NCBI RefSeq assembly: GCF_001659605.2
Contig: NC_035161.2
Coordinates: forward strand, 41,621,956 to 41,685,955
DNA: 64,000 nucleotides
Reading direction: 5' to 3'
From: Manihot esculenta
Lineage: Eukaryota; Streptophyta; Magnoliopsida; Malpighiales; Euphorbiaceae
In this document: positions 1 through 20,031 of the stretch, one piece after another
How the letters are laid out: each line of letters opens with the position of its first letter
How positions within the stretch are numbered: the first letter of the stretch is position 1
The notes under the pieces: generated by a model
What the model was told of the DNA's origin: nothing
The model's database searches: none
What the model saw: only the letters and a program-made list of their open reading frames with translations
Translations under genes and position numbers: made by a program

Positions 1-2649
1 TAGTCACTTTTTACATAGGTTTTATCGAAAAAATTTAAAATAAATATAAATAACTTTTTTATATAATTATATATAGAAGGTAAATGAATAAAATATTTAT
101 AAAAATTAAACTATTAAAACTCATTTATATTTACGTTACTAATATCTGAATTTTGAATTCGATTATAGATTAATTTATATTATTTAAATTTAGCTATTAT
201 TATTTAAATAAATTTAAATTTATTTAGTATTATATATTTTAATTAATAATTTATATAAAAAAATTTTCTATTAATAATATTTATTTAAAAAAATTAATAT
301 TTTTAAAAAATATTTATATTCTAATTTTTAAATGACAAAATATAAAAAATTTATAAATATTATTATAAAATATATTTTTATATTAAATTAATTATTTATA
401 TAAGAGAGTGAATATTTTATAAATAAAAATTGAATTTCATTCGAATTTATAATTAATATTATTTTTTAAATTGAATCTTTCTTAAATTTAATTATAATTA
501 TTCAAATCTATTTTATTAGAATTCAATAAAATGAAATATTTAATTATAACTATTCAAATTTATTTTATTAGAATTCAATAAAATTAAATATTCAAAATAT
601 GCTATTCGTTACTATTTTTAATTATATATTATTATTATTATTATTATTATTATTTATTTTAAATTAAAATTAATAAAAAATAACTAAATTAAATTTTTGT
701 AAAAAATTGTTCTTTTTAACCATAGTGCTATAGAAATGTAACTTAAAATCTTATCTATGCCACATTTAATTAATAAAAAAATAATATATCACTTTCGAAT
801 GAATATTAAAATTTATTTAATGTACTTTTTCATTGTAGAAAAAATATTTCTATATACCTTGGTCGCTCATGGATGTGACCACCCGGGCGGGTAACTATGA
901 ATGAATTTAAATGGTGCAACGTCGCCTTAGAAAGCGATGGGTCAGCTTGATCTCAAATTCCACCAAAGAAAATATAGCTTATTTGGAAATTAATCATAAA
1001 TTATTATAAAAATACAGTATATATATTTAATTTTTTTATTTTTATATAAAATATTTAAAAATATAAATTTATATTTTCTTTTTTTATCTTTCGATTTTTA
1101 TTATATCTAATTCAATTGTGTTTTTATTTATATTACATTCTTATATTATATTTCATAATTAAATTTATTTTAATGTGTATTTTCACTATTCCTTACATGA
1201 ACAATTTATTTTGCAATGTTTCACTTTTAATTTTTAATTTTATTATTTTAATTGCAAAATGATTAGATTTTTTTTATTATTGTGGAATTGTGAACAACCA
1301 CAAATTTAATTATGTGTATATATTATTTATAATAAAGTTCACTAACACAACTAACTTACATTAAGATGTTTATCCTATTTTATAGTACTTCTACTTACAA
1401 TGAAATTTTAATTTTATTTTATAATTATAAAAACCTAATAATCCTACAATTAACAAGTACATATTTAATTTTACATTTATAAAAATAGTTGAATTATAAA
1501 ATTTAATTTTTACCTTTTCATTTTCCTTTTTATTATATTTAATTAATTAAATCTTTATAATTGCTTTTTCAATCATATTTTATATTTACATTGCATTTTT
1601 TGTCATATTTATTATCATTATTAGAACTTTAATTAAAATATCAATATTTAAATTAAATGATCAATCTCAATATTTGACAAATAATAATAAGTAGTAGTCA
1701 TTGCTATGTAACTTTGTAAAAGAAAGTTATATCCAAAAAGCATGGCTAACAGAATAAAAGTATAAAACCATGACATGAAGATTCTTGTTTCCCTTTCCAG
1801 TTTCCAATAGGCTTTTGTGACCTGACGTGTTTCCCTTTCCAGTTTCCAACAAGCTTTTCGTCTTGGTTGATCACGAGGAGTTGGTGGTTTGAAACAAAAA
1901 AAAGAAAGGAATTTTGCTAAGACATCAACATTGACATGAATAAAGCATAGGGTTGAGAAATTTTATGATTTGCTTAGCTTATCAGATCATAAGTTTTATC
2001 CATGTCAATTTCAATGGCTTCCCCATCTATGTTTAAAACCTTGAAAAGCTTCAAGGGCAATTACCATATCATGTAGAGCTTTTGTTTTATGCCTTGCATT
2101 TCCAAAAGGAAATTTTCTCCAGGCTGATAACACTTCACTGCAATAGTTGAGCTTTGTACTGATAAAGAGTCTGAATCAGTTGTTCAGCATTGCTCGATAA
2201 TTCCTTTACCTTCTTCACTCTTTTTGACCGTCCCAGTAGATAAAGCACCACAGGGCGATGACAGAGACCATGAATTGTCCACAAACTACATGAGTGTATG
2301 GGCACTGATGTCCAGAGTATAAAAACAACAAATGAAAGAGAGAGATAGCCTTCATGTAGATCTACATAAAATTTGAAGAAACAATTAATTTTGACAATAT
2401 CTTTAGAAAATGACAAAAAAATAAATATACATGAATTGATGTTGCCAACGTATCATTCATTCAAGCATGATGGATTTGTGGGTTTGGTTGCATTTGTTCC
2501 CGTATTCATCGCGTGCCAGTCTGCTCTAAATTAGCAAAATTACAAATTCAGGATAGCATCAACAGCATTGTATCTGGCTGCTGAGTTTCACACCCAGGTT
2601 GCAGAAACATTACCCTCCATAGGAAAGAAGATGAAAGGTTGAACCATAT
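1..2649. other. AT-rich intergenic region downstream of the malic enzyme gene
   Basis: Very AT-rich DNA with ATT/TA microsatellite runs (for example around 627-655) and no convincing gene. Three small things stand out. A GC-richer island lies near 858-965. A ~28-bp direct repeat occurs twice near 1787-1857, both copies containing TTTCCCTTTCCAGTTTCCAA. A minus-strand open stretch at 2135-2416 ends in a coil-like Lys/Glu/Gln-rich tail. The last ~150 bases before 2650 are probably the 3' UTR of the malic enzyme gene. Confidence 0.7.
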
Positions 2650-9499
<6,850 letters not shown>

Positions 9500-12085
9500 T
9501 TTGTGCCCTAAAATCGAAGATCTAACCAAACGAATAACTCCAAAAAAAATTACAAATCGATACAAAACTCAAAAATCCACTTCACAACATCTTAAATCAC
9601 AGTGAATGTTCTTGAAAACGGAGATCAGGGAGTGAAGAGTACAACTGCGTAAAACCAAGTCCACGCATGGATTTTATAAGGGGTATTGGAGATTTTCCTG
9701 TTCTACTTTCTTGTCTGTGAGAGTAGATACAGCTGAAGCTGTTGAGACTTTGACTGGAAGAGAATTAACGGCTGCCCGAAGTTCACGGGCAATTGCAAGA
9801 ACGATTACGGGCAGTGAGGGTACTTATGGGAATTTGACTGGGAAGCATATGGCTTGGTTAATTGGACCAGTAGTGAGTCGCCATGTGGATTGTAGTTGTT
9901 CCCATTAAGGGTAAAATTAATGAATGAAGAAGAAAGAATTGAATGTTGGGAAATTATTCAAAGTTGATATCTATTATCTTTTTTGTGAATTAATACACCA
10001 ATTGATTAAAAATATATTGTATATGTTAAAATTATAATAAATCTCATTTATAGATAAATATTAATGGATAAAAATTTTCTTTATAGAAATATGTAATTGA
10101 AACTCATCTATTAAAAACAATTTTATCATTCTTCAAAAAATAAACAATTTTCTTATTTTTAAATATTTTTAATATATGAATTATTTAAAAGTTTTTAAAT
10201 ATTTATGAACATAAAACTATTTTTTTAATATATCACGCGTCTCATGTTAACATAAAATTATTTATAATGAAAACAATTTTCAAATTTTTTAACTTTAAAG
10301 AACACTGCAATTATTAATTCAACCATATATAAGATTATGAGTATAAAAAGTATAACATCAAATATTTATTGAAATTCAATTTCCGTTGAAAAATATAAAA
10401 AAAATATTAAAAAAAAAGCTTTTTCCTATTATTTTATTATAATTTAGAAAATAAAAAATATTAATAAATTTATATAATAGTGTAATTAACATTCCCAAAA
10501 TTTGGAAAATCATTTAATCCTCTTGAATAGAATAATATTTATGTTAACTGATTGTTTTAAATATTCTTAAACATCATAAAATGTTAAAAAAAATCAAAAT
10601 TCATAAAACAATAAAAATGCTTATATACTCATCATTTTATTTTATACATCTTAATTGATTTTACACGAATTAAGAAACTAATATAAGCTATTTGATCCGC
10701 TTTTATAATGTCAACTTCATATTAAATATAATACTCTCAAGATTAAAATATGAAGAAAACTACTTTTAATAATTAAAGTTTAAAACCAAAAGATTTGACC
10801 ATAAATTATATATAAATATATAGTAAATTTGATATATATATTTTTATGATGGGAATGAATTCTTCCAAAAGCTACAAATATAGTAATAAGTTAACTATTT
10901 TTTTTTCTTTCGGAGGAGAATCTGACAATAAAAGAAATAAATATGCTGGTTGGAGTGGGGAGGTTTGTAAAAAATACTCAAGCCAACAACCAAAATTTAA
11001 TATGAGGTCCTAATCCTTGATATAGCCATATTGAGTACAAAACAATTTAAAGTTCAAAAGAGGAGTAGATATCTTTTGAATTTTCAAGGTTCAACTTCGA
11101 AGAATATAAATCACAAGTTCACGGACGCGCTTGGGTGGATTATCGCGTGGATCCTTCCCTCCCCATGCAAATTTTTTTATGAGGTTTTAATTGTAGATCA
11201 AACTAGGAATGTCATCGCCTACGATTGTTTTAATATTTTCTGAGATGTGAAGCGCTTAAAAAAAATGGTAATAAAAAATGTTTTCTAGTCAAGTGAAAAA
11301 TTAGGTCAGTTTTTGAAGTTTTGAGAATCATATTATAACCGCACATATAAATTTATGAATATCTTTTTTCTAATAGTACACTCCAATAATAAAAATAAAT
11401 GCTTTTTTAAAACACATTTCCCTAAAAAATGTTTCTCATACAAATTACTTCTTCCGCACAAAGAGGATCTAAAATTAAATCATGGTGCTGCGATTAAACT
11501 TGAGCTCACCATTATTACTTTTCTGTTCTCCGTCCGAGCTCCCAGAGCAGTGTCGATTAAATTTTGAGCTAAATGGGACTTGATACGAATGAAAAGCGCA
11601 GCAACAAAAGCTCCAATGATCAGAACTGGATAAGGTTTTGCTTTCCAACCATTTTCTAGTTGCGGGAAACCGAAGTTGTTCCCTCAATCTCTATTGTTTT
11701 CCTTTTCGTCCACTTCACGTATCATCTCTCCCCCCTCCCTCACACACAGTACTTTTTTCCACAGTAGAGCGTGGCCGCATAATCTAAGCAGGTTAATACT
11801 CTTTACATGTACAGCTACTCATTTAATTGATCCCTGCTGACGTGCTTATTCTTTACTTCCAGTAAAAAACTTCAAGCTAAACAGCATCAAAAGCCAAATT
11901 TGAAAATTACTTCAGCAATTTGTTGATGATATGTAACCAGAACAAACAGCAACTTGAAAATATGATAAAAAACGGTTATTTAGATTCAAGGCTTATTCAG
12001 CACATAATTAAACAAAGTCTTGCTCAAATCCTGCAATCAAAAGAAACGAAGTCTTGCTTTTGACACTGATATTCAACTTCCATTG
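9500..12085. other. Intergenic region, NAD-ME upstream side
   Basis: About 2.6 kb. The first ~150 bases should be the 5' UTR and proximal promoter of the malic enzyme gene. 9700-9910 is GC-richer and has a 65-codon plus-strand open stretch without recognisable similarity. 9950-10870 is AT-rich. 11030-11760 contains only short, unconvincing open frames. The stretch next to 12086 is probably the 3' UTR of the small membrane protein gene. Confidence 0.6.
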
Positions 12086-14142
12086 TCACTTCACTTCATT
12101 GTAATCTTTAGTACCAAAGTTCTTGCACCAGAGCTGTGATGGAATTGGGCGAACAGGATGGTGTGGCCGTTGCTGCAAGAATAATATTTGTTGAGCTGTT
12201 TACTGTCACCTCACAAGCACAGTAATGAGGCATGCACATACAAAGAGAAGCAAGGTAAGGGGGAAAGCGAGATCGGAGGTGTCAAACCTAGGACCTCCCA
12301 AATTCAACTCAATGCAGTTACTGCCGGATTAAATCTGTGACTTCATTCCAGAATTGAACTCGTCATAAAGAGTTGTCTGATATTTACATGGTCATGATAT
12401 TGGCCTTTAAAATAAAGCACGTCAATCTAAAGCATGCACCTCGCGAGATGCCCTCAGAACTCATGACATATATATATATATATATCCACCCCGCACTAAA
12501 TGGTCACTGCATTTTGAAACCAATTATACATCTTTATTCATGTCTCTCTGATGGCAAGAGATCATTTTAATTCTCATGACACCTCTCAGGAAAATCCAGA
12601 AAGGAACCTATCATTCATATTAAACCAAATGACCTCTGTAATCAAGAAGTTGTGTGCCCCTTGGGAGGAAGGTCAAGGGTACAGCTCATCAGGTATATGT
12701 ATAGACATTTATATCCAATCAGTGATCAATCTATCCTCAAAATTACAAAGACAAACAAAACATACCCTGATATTATCAAGCTACCCTCTAACCAGGTTGT
12801 AGTTTGAAGAAAGGGAGTGGAAGTCCAACAATTGGAAAGGAAGAAAAAACTGGCCATTCAATAACTACCAATTCAGAATCAAGCACATAACCTGTAGAAA
12901 TGGCTTAAAACACGATCTATAAATTAGCCTACCTTGAAAAGCAACTTTACTAAGACTCCAGATTCATACCATTTCAGCTAAACCAGGAACAAAGAAGATC
13001 CTAGCACTGACAATTTATGCTATCTTGGCTTGAGACATTGAGAAGGAGACAGAGAAAGGTTAAGCTGGAATCTTATCAGCCCAATATGACAACCGATACA
13101 TCCCTTACAATTAAGTAAATAGTATCTCATATGTGTTATCACATAAGAATCTCCCAACCAAATAACTGATATCATAACTTAAATTGTTCAAGCGAGAAAT
13201 CAGTGAGATTCTGTAAAATAAGGCATTCGTCACTGGCAAGAAACACCCAAAGATTTGTGCTAATGAAGTTGGAAGAAACACTGAAACAGCACCTGATGAC
13301 AGATGTCACCAATCCGGCAAACTGGCACTCAAAAGTCAAAACACAAGAAAATGGACAGAGAAAATGCAGGCAATGGTTATTACAGTCAGCAATCAGGTAT
13401 ACCATATCAACAGATAAAGAAGGTAAACATAAACTGGTTATTTGGATGTTAGAGGCAGTCCTGGTGGAGGTTGAGAACCCCATGTTGGTTCAGGCGGTAA
13501 TACAGTGGCAAACAAGAACATAGAAAAAAAATACCTATTTAGCTAAAGAATTGTCTTTATTGCAACATTCATGAAAGAAGTGAGGTTTCATTATTCATAA
13601 TAGCCAGATTGCAATTAACCCAAACACCAATAACTCAATTGTAAGAGTACAGCACAAGCAACTGAACTAAATATCGTAGAAAAGAAATGTATAACTGGAC
13701 TTATATGGCGCTGAACTCAAGTAAGTCATGCTGGATGTAATAATCTAATTCCTCCCAATATCCTAAACTTTCCATCGATGAGAATAACTAATGTCATAGT
13801 CTAACTAAAATAGTTACCCCTCAAAGACCTCGGGCTTCCATCAAAGTGAAAGATAAAAAATCAACTTTCAACGCAACACTAGTCTCCTCTTTTATCGGCA
13901 ACTAGTCAGAAAATGAAAATAACGAGCAGTGAAAAAAAACAAGGAAATACCTCCAGCTCGGCCGATTTCATGGCGATAGGGATGCAAATGAGAACAACGC
14001 CAAACATGGCGATGGCGGTGTTGCGACGCCAATGCTTGGGCCTGCAGTATGGGCCACCACTCATGCTCCACACCTTCGCCCTGAAATCCCCATGGGCACC
14101 CTCAGCTCCATGACCATGTTCTGCTCCTCCTCCCATGTTCAA
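12086..14142 (-). CDS. Small single-pass membrane protein, conserved plant type, two exons
   Basis: Exon 1 is 13951-14142 and exon 2 is 12086-12172, separated by a 1.78 kb GT-AG intron. The product is 92 aa, or 90 aa if the second Met (14136) is used; the sequence MNMGGG makes the choice unclear. The N-terminus is Gly/His/Ala-rich, followed by a basic stretch (CRPKHWRRN) and one hydrophobic segment at roughly residues 45-60 (AIAMFGVVLICIPIAM). The C-terminal half from exon 2 is Pro/His-rich (RPHHPVRPIPSQLWCKNFG). Size and layout resemble accessory subunits of mitochondrial membrane complexes, but I do not recognise the family with certainty, so no function is given. The stop codon is TGA at 12086-12088. 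The intron contains overlapping open frames on both strands near 13172-13523 that look accidental. Confidence 0.8.
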
Positions 14143-15129
14143 TCAATTTTATTAATTCACTCTTCGTTCTCTCGCTCCACGTCCTTCGACTGCTCCAAAT
14201 GTATCACAAAATTTATAAAAATAAAATAAAAATAGGAAAAAAAACCCTAAATCAGCTTAGTAGGATAGTCTGGTAGAGCTATAATTTTTCTCATCTTCTA
14301 AAAGGCAAACGAAAATACAGGGAGAGTCAGACTACAGAGAAAGAGAAGGAGAGAAATTAACCGGTGAGCACCTCAAAGATGGCTGAACAGAGCGGGATCA
14401 GTCGTCAACCAGTGGCAGTTTGGGGTTCATTGCTTTGCGTTGTCCGCTTATGGAGAGAGAGCGATAGGATAGTTTTGTCTTTCCAAATCCCGGCACGTGG
14501 CAAGGGAAGGAATGAATGGGTTTACTTTCTCTTTCTGGGCCCAATTCTTCAAATTTAAATGGGTTCCAAAGAAAGCCCGTGTTCTGTCTGGATTTTAACT
14601 AATAAGCTACCTTCAAGGGGTGGTTTTTTCTATTTTATTTGTTTAAAAAAATATATTTACATTATTTTTTAAAAAAATAATTCAAATAAATTTTTATAAA
14701 ATTATGTATAATTTTAAATATTTTTAAAATAAAAATTTTGTAAATTAAAAAGAATTGAATTCATGTAAATCGGCTTTGAATAAGCTTTTTCAGTTGATTA
14801 TAGGTCATTCCAAATTAAAGAAACTAGCACTGAATCATTGCTATTAATTCTGATTTTACTTTGATTTTTTAAAGTGAATAATTAAAAATTTCTTTAGAAA
14901 ACTAATTTTTAATTCAGAATCAGATTACACTAATATATGTGTCCAAAATTTGAATTTGCACAGGTCTATAAATGAAGAAGAAGTATACAACTTGAATATG
15001 TATCAAAAGTTATTCTCATTCTCAAATCTTCTATTCCTCCATGAAGAAAATTAATATTAATGTTATAACCTTCGCAATACAACACTTGCACAAGAATGAA
15101 ATGCATGCAATTCAGACATCATCATGCAT
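14143..15129. other. Intergenic region between the small membrane protein and the Rossmann protein gene
   Basis: 14143-14560 is probably the promoter and 5' UTR of the small membrane protein gene. It has moderate GC content and a 64-codon plus-strand open stretch with no similarity I recognise. 14590-15110 is AT-rich and includes the probable 3' UTR of the gene ending at 15130. I see no further gene. Confidence 0.6.
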
Positions 15130-17675
15130 TCAAGCGTTTTCAAGTGTCAATTTGACACCATCCTTGAATGAAGTAGGCACAATGTTTAGTGTTTGAACCA
15201 GTTTTGAAATATCCATGGATATGTCTGCTGGGGATATTACGCCTCGATCGACCTGGAAAATTAGCATAACACATATAACGACCAAGCTCATAGAAGAAAT
15301 TATCAACATGGATAGGACATCTGTAAACATTTCAAATAAGTGACTTTAACCAACACAATAAACATCTGAAGATAATATGACTGAACAACAGAAAGAGGAG
15401 CATCTAATAGATTGAAGGCAAGATGAGGTGAAACTATATAATAAGAGACTTTAACCCTAAGGCCAACCATATAATCTTAAAGTAAGATAAACTTCTACGC
15501 TTAACATGATTGATGGGTACTATCATCGATCCAAATCTCACTCTCCCTAATCTAGCTCTCACTCATCCAAATTCACAAAAAGAAATAGAAAAAAGGGAAT
15601 ACAGTATGATATAAGCATGACCCTAAACACCAGGACGTGATGGTGGTTATACATTGGCATCTCAGAAATAGCTAACAGTCTACTTACCGATGATGAAGAT
15701 ACTGGCTTAATCAACGCAGCGTTGTGTCCTCTAATATCCGCCACAGCCTCAGCCATTTGAACACGAGACACCCTGTCTGGCCCACCAACATTTAGAAGCA
15801 GCTGCATTTGCTTGTGCTCTAGGACAAGCATCATCAAATCAACATCACCATTACAAAATGGAAAGAATTATTACTTTTTTCTTGTAATCACAGAATGTAT
15901 AACTACAATATATCATTAATAAAACAAGTAAATGGAGGTCAATAATTTAACACTTTCGTTTAGCAAGGATGACCGACCTTAAATTTCCATAAGGGATGTT
16001 GAATTTGAATTACAGTGACAAAAGAGATGGTGTTTATGACAAAAGTAAAGGGTTTCCAAGGGCCTTTCACCCATAATATATAATTTATTCTTTCAAAGAC
16101 CAGTAATTACCAGATATCCATATGTTTGTCAAAGACAGTATGATGGCAACGACATCCTTGACATACACAGGGCATCGGAACTCATCATGGAAAAACTCTA
16201 CCTGTTCTCCTTTGGAGAGGACAGCATCAATCCACTGCATCATTAGACATTATTTGTTAGACATCAGGTAATAAGGGGTTGAATTTATTAAGTTTGACCT
16301 TTTCAAGGAAATGGAAAAAGAGCAGTCAGAAGTAGGAAATCAGAGTAAATTCTTTCTTTACACCTGAATTGGAAGAGATTTTGGAACAGGTGAGATAGTC
16401 TGTGGCCCGAAGATGATACTGCTTCTCAGAATTGCAAAGTTTGAGCATTTCTTATAAATAAATTGCTCTGCTGCTACTTTTGATTTTCCATATACATTCA
16501 CAGGAACAGTTTCATCTTCTTCCTTGTAGAAGGATTTCACCCCTTCATAAACTAATGGGGAAAAAGTAATAACAAAAGAACAAGAGCCAATAAGCACAAA
16601 TATTTGGAAAAAAAAGATTGATTATCACTATTCAATATACAATACCAAAGCTCAGACACATAATTTAATATGCAACAAAAATGCTAGTATTACATATGGA
16701 CTGAAGAACTAGAACAAGGTGATTAATCAATAGTATCTCTTTTACAAGCATAATAGCTTATTCAAATAAAATTTTGCTAGTAGATTCATCATTTATATTT
16801 AGCCAATCCTGGAACCTATATCCTAGAATACAAATGCACCAAGAGTCTCAGAGATAAAATGACCCATTCTCCATCATCTAGAGCAAATATTTCTTTCTAT
16901 TTCAAGCACATGCAGTCCCATTCAACGAAGATTCCCACCACAATTAACCCTAAACCCTTCTATATCAATTTATTCTTGTGACTTAATCTAATGCCAGCAG
17001 GCAATCTCAGAATCTGATCCCAGCAATTTTTCCTCTAGCAGATAGCAGCTTTGAATTATATTATAAGATTAGCACAAGAAAAGGATTAAGCACCGACCTT
17101 GATCAGTTGATAAATGGATAAGAAGTGTATATCTTTCTTGAAAGCTCGATAGCCAGTTAATAAGGGAGCGAGGTACATTTATAGACATAGCAGTAGCAGG
17201 ATCCTTTTCACACGCACGAGGTACTGAGATTGCAGCACAATTCACAACAACATGAGGCTGCCATTTCAAAAACAAGGAGACAATAAGTAGAATACTAAAG
17301 AAAAAAAAAACAGGGAAAAGAACTATTTTTCATGGGATTTCCGGAAAACCCACAAATGTCATGTAAGTGAATGAGTAGAATCAATGGATTTTAGTATAAA
17401 AATGAGTAAAAGTAAAGAAATTTTGTCGTAATAGGGATGCGGACCTGGCCAAATTGACGTGAGATGGCTTGAAATCCTTCTCCAGATTGCAAATCGACGT
17501 GGAAAGCGAGGGAATGAGGGATGGCGTCGAGCAAGGGCTGAGGAGGAGTGGAAGTAGAGTAGTGGGTGAAGGCAAGATCAAAAGGGGTGTCTTTGATCTG
17601 TGAAAGGCGTTGCAATAGATGTTGGCCCAAGTAGCCAGTTCCTCCTATTATCAGCACTTTGTTCTTCCTCTCCAT
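15130..17675 (-). CDS. NAD(P)-binding Rossmann protein, RmlD / MAT2B-like, six exons
   Basis: Extended short-chain dehydrogenase of the RmlD (dTDP-4-dehydrorhamnose reductase) superfamily, most like the plant proteins compared with the regulatory beta subunit of methionine adenosyltransferase (MAT2B). Exons: 17445-17675, 17098-17257, 16364-16551, 16111-16234, 15688-15818, 15130-15252. They give 957 nt (318 aa), the normal length for this family. Visible in the protein are the N-terminal dinucleotide-binding GGTGYLGQ (residues ~10-17), a VVNCAA strand, the HLSTDQVYEG segment that spans exons 2 and 3, and the catalytic-type YGKSK (YxxxK). The start MERKNKVLIIGG puts the first beta strand directly at the N-terminus with no targeting peptide, so a cytosolic location is likely. 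All junctions are GT-AG and in frame. It sits head to head with the PPR gene, with start codons about 880 bp apart. The true substrate, or whether it is purely regulatory, cannot be told from sequence. Confidence 0.9.
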
Positions 17676-18555
17676 CTATCCCTCTCGACTCTCCAGAAGG
17701 AAATGTCGCTGAATTGCACTCCAAGATTTGTGTAAGAAAATCTCGGCCCTGGGAGCGGCCGAGGGGCGAGTGCAAGTGAATAAATATCAACATGGCAACT
17801 CTTGCGACTCAATGTACAGACTACAAAGCCCAAACTACAAATATATATATTATATTTTAAATTTAAGTATGTATTAGTTAATTTTGAAATTGAACTAATA
17901 ATTTATTTAATTTTTAAAAATTAAGTGGTTATTTTATAGAAGTATCAGTTTAAATTACAATATGAATCAACGATAAATTAATGGTAACTAATATTTTATT
18001 CAAAGATAATAGATTAAATTATTTAATTTTAGAAAATAGAAATTAAGTTTTATATAGGTTATTTTAATAAATTACTGCTACTAAAAAGTCCCTCGCTTTT
18101 ACTCCATATCAATCCACTTTCTCGAGTCATGGCCATGGAAGCTCTGTTTACCCTGTCCTTTCATTCCAGGATAAGTTAGAGGTAGATGCTGCTTATCCTT
18201 TCTGATTTTCACATTACGTTTACGTAGTGTCGGAGAAGAGTAATCATTTATGCATCTTCTTTTTGCGTTTTTAGTTCTCGATGATTTATCTATCCTTTAA
18301 TTCAATTATGCTGGTACTCGAGGATTCTTAAAGCTTTTGATAATCTTGATTTCTTCGGTGGAGTTGCCTATTGATGTGAAATTTAGCTTCAAATGCTGTG
18401 TTAAACAGGGTGGATGAGAATAAATTTGGGTAACTGCGAATCAACTTGGACTGTTGTTCGAAGTTGCATAGAACTGACATTCTCCACTTGTTATAGATGA
18501 GTTTGTAAATTTATGTATCCCAAAATTAAGAAATGACATAAGGAAGAGGATAGAA
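17676..18555. promoter_or_regulatory. Shared 880-bp head-to-head intergenic region
   Basis: Separates the minus-strand Rossmann gene from the plus-strand PPR gene and must contain both promoters. 17820-18090 is strongly AT-rich; the flanks are more GC-balanced and are likely 5' UTRs. No specific operator-like site was recognised. Confidence 0.6.
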
Positions 18556-20031
18556 ATGGAGGCGCAATCAGTCATAGCAAGAAGCACAATTTTATTATGT
18601 TTTGTTGGGTCACTGAGAAGGAAAAGGGTGGGTTTCGTTGTTTTCTCTCGCCAAAGAGACCCAACAGAGCGAGCTTTAGCACGCAAGGTATTACTTTTCT
18701 CAACATCCTAGATTTAATGTCTATTTGATGTTATTTTATATCCTCTTTGTTTTTGCTCTAGAATTTTCAGGCTTTCTCGCTTTCTTGAAATATTCTTATT
18801 ATGCTTACTGGATGTGATGTAATTACTTTGTGCTTGTGGAGTGAGTAAATTTTCATGCTTATGCTCAGTACAGATAATATGGGAGTGGAAGCAGGATCAA
18901 AGCGTCTGCAGCAAGGAAATCTCTGTAGATTGTGCATCATTAATACAAACTTTACATAGGAAAAGTTTGCCTCATCTAGCTCATGAACTTATGCTAGAGA
19001 TGAAATCCCAAGATCTTCTACCCAGCAACTCTACCCTTTCAGCTATGATGCTTTGTTATGCCGATAATGGCCTTTTCCCTCAAGCTCAAGTGATATGGGA
19101 GGAATTGTTGAATTCTTCTTTTATGCCTAGTATTCAACTAGTTTCTCAAATAATTGACGCTTATGGGAAGTGGGGACTTTTTAATGAAGTAATGAAAATT
19201 CTGGACCAATTAAGTTACAGTAATTTCAGCATGTTAAATGAGGCTTACTCACTGGCTATATCTTGCTTTGGAAAAGGAGGACAGCTGCAGTTGATGGAGC
19301 AAACTTTGAAGGAGATGGTTTCAAGGGGTTTCCCAGTAGACTTCGCCACTGGTAATGCCTTTATCAGATATTCAAGTATCCATGGTTCTTTGACTGAGAT
19401 GGAAGCTGCTTATAATCGCTTGAAGAGCTCTAGACATCTCATAGACAGAGAAGGAATAAGAGCAATGTCATTTAAATATATAAAGGAAAAGAAATTTTAC
19501 AAGCTAGGTGAGTTCCTGAGAAATGTTGGTCTTGGTAGGAAAGATGTGGGAAACCTTATATGGAACTTGCTGCTGCTATCTTATGCAGCCAATTTCAAAA
19601 TGAAAAGTTTGCAGAGGGAATTTCTGAGAATGTTGGAAGCTGGTTTCAAACCTGATGTCACTACATTTAACATTCGAGCTTTGGCATTTTCAAGAATGGC
19701 TTTGTTGTGGGATCTCCATCTTAGCCTTGAACACATGAAGCAGGAAAAGGTTTCTCCTGATCTAGTGACTTGTGGTTGTGTGGTAGATGCTTACTTGGAT
19801 AGACGACTAGGCAAAAACTTGGACTTTGCCCTCAACAAAATGAATTTGGAGGGTTCTCCGGTAATATCAACAGATCCATTTGTGTTCGAGGTTTTGGGTA
19901 AAGGGGATTTTCATTCAAGCGCAGAAGCATTTTTAGAGTCCAAGAGGTACAGAAATTGGACTTACAGGGAACTTGTTTTACTATATCTCAGGAAACAGTA
20001 CCGAAGTAACCAGATCTTCTGGAACTACTGA
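18556..20031 (+). CDS. Pentatricopeptide repeat (PPR) protein, two exons
   Basis: PPR proteins bind organellar RNA in a sequence-dependent way. Exon 1 is 18556-18687 (44 codons) and exon 2 is 18874-20031, joined by a GT-AG intron in phase 0. The product is 429 aa. The open frame upstream of 18874 lies in the intron; the ATG at 18556 supplies the real N-terminus, which is basic and hydrophobic (ending in SLRRKRVGFVVFSRQR) and could target an organelle. Exon 2 holds degenerate ~35-residue helical repeats, recognisable at STLSAMMLCYADNGLFPQAQ, IDAYGKWGLFNEVMKILDQ, AISCFGKGGQLQLMEQTLKE and FKPDVTTFNIRALAFSR. The layout resembles the P-class protein At3g42630, and no E/DYW editing domain is present. 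The stop follows IFWNY. A second frame stays open for ~37 codons across this stop (20014-20123), which I take to be chance. Confidence 0.9.

Noticed and set aside
9711..9908. 65-codon plus-strand frame upstream of NAD-ME
   Set aside because: No similarity, no gene context, and it lies in the likely promoter region of the malic enzyme gene.
13172..13523. Overlapping 103- and 106-codon frames on opposite strands
   Set aside because: They lie inside the intron of the small membrane protein gene, overlap each other antisense and resemble no protein.
18841..18873. Alternative N-terminus of the PPR protein from the open frame at 18841
   Set aside because: It begins with GTG, not ATG, and is intronic. 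The exon at 18556-18687 joins in phase with a good donor and acceptor.
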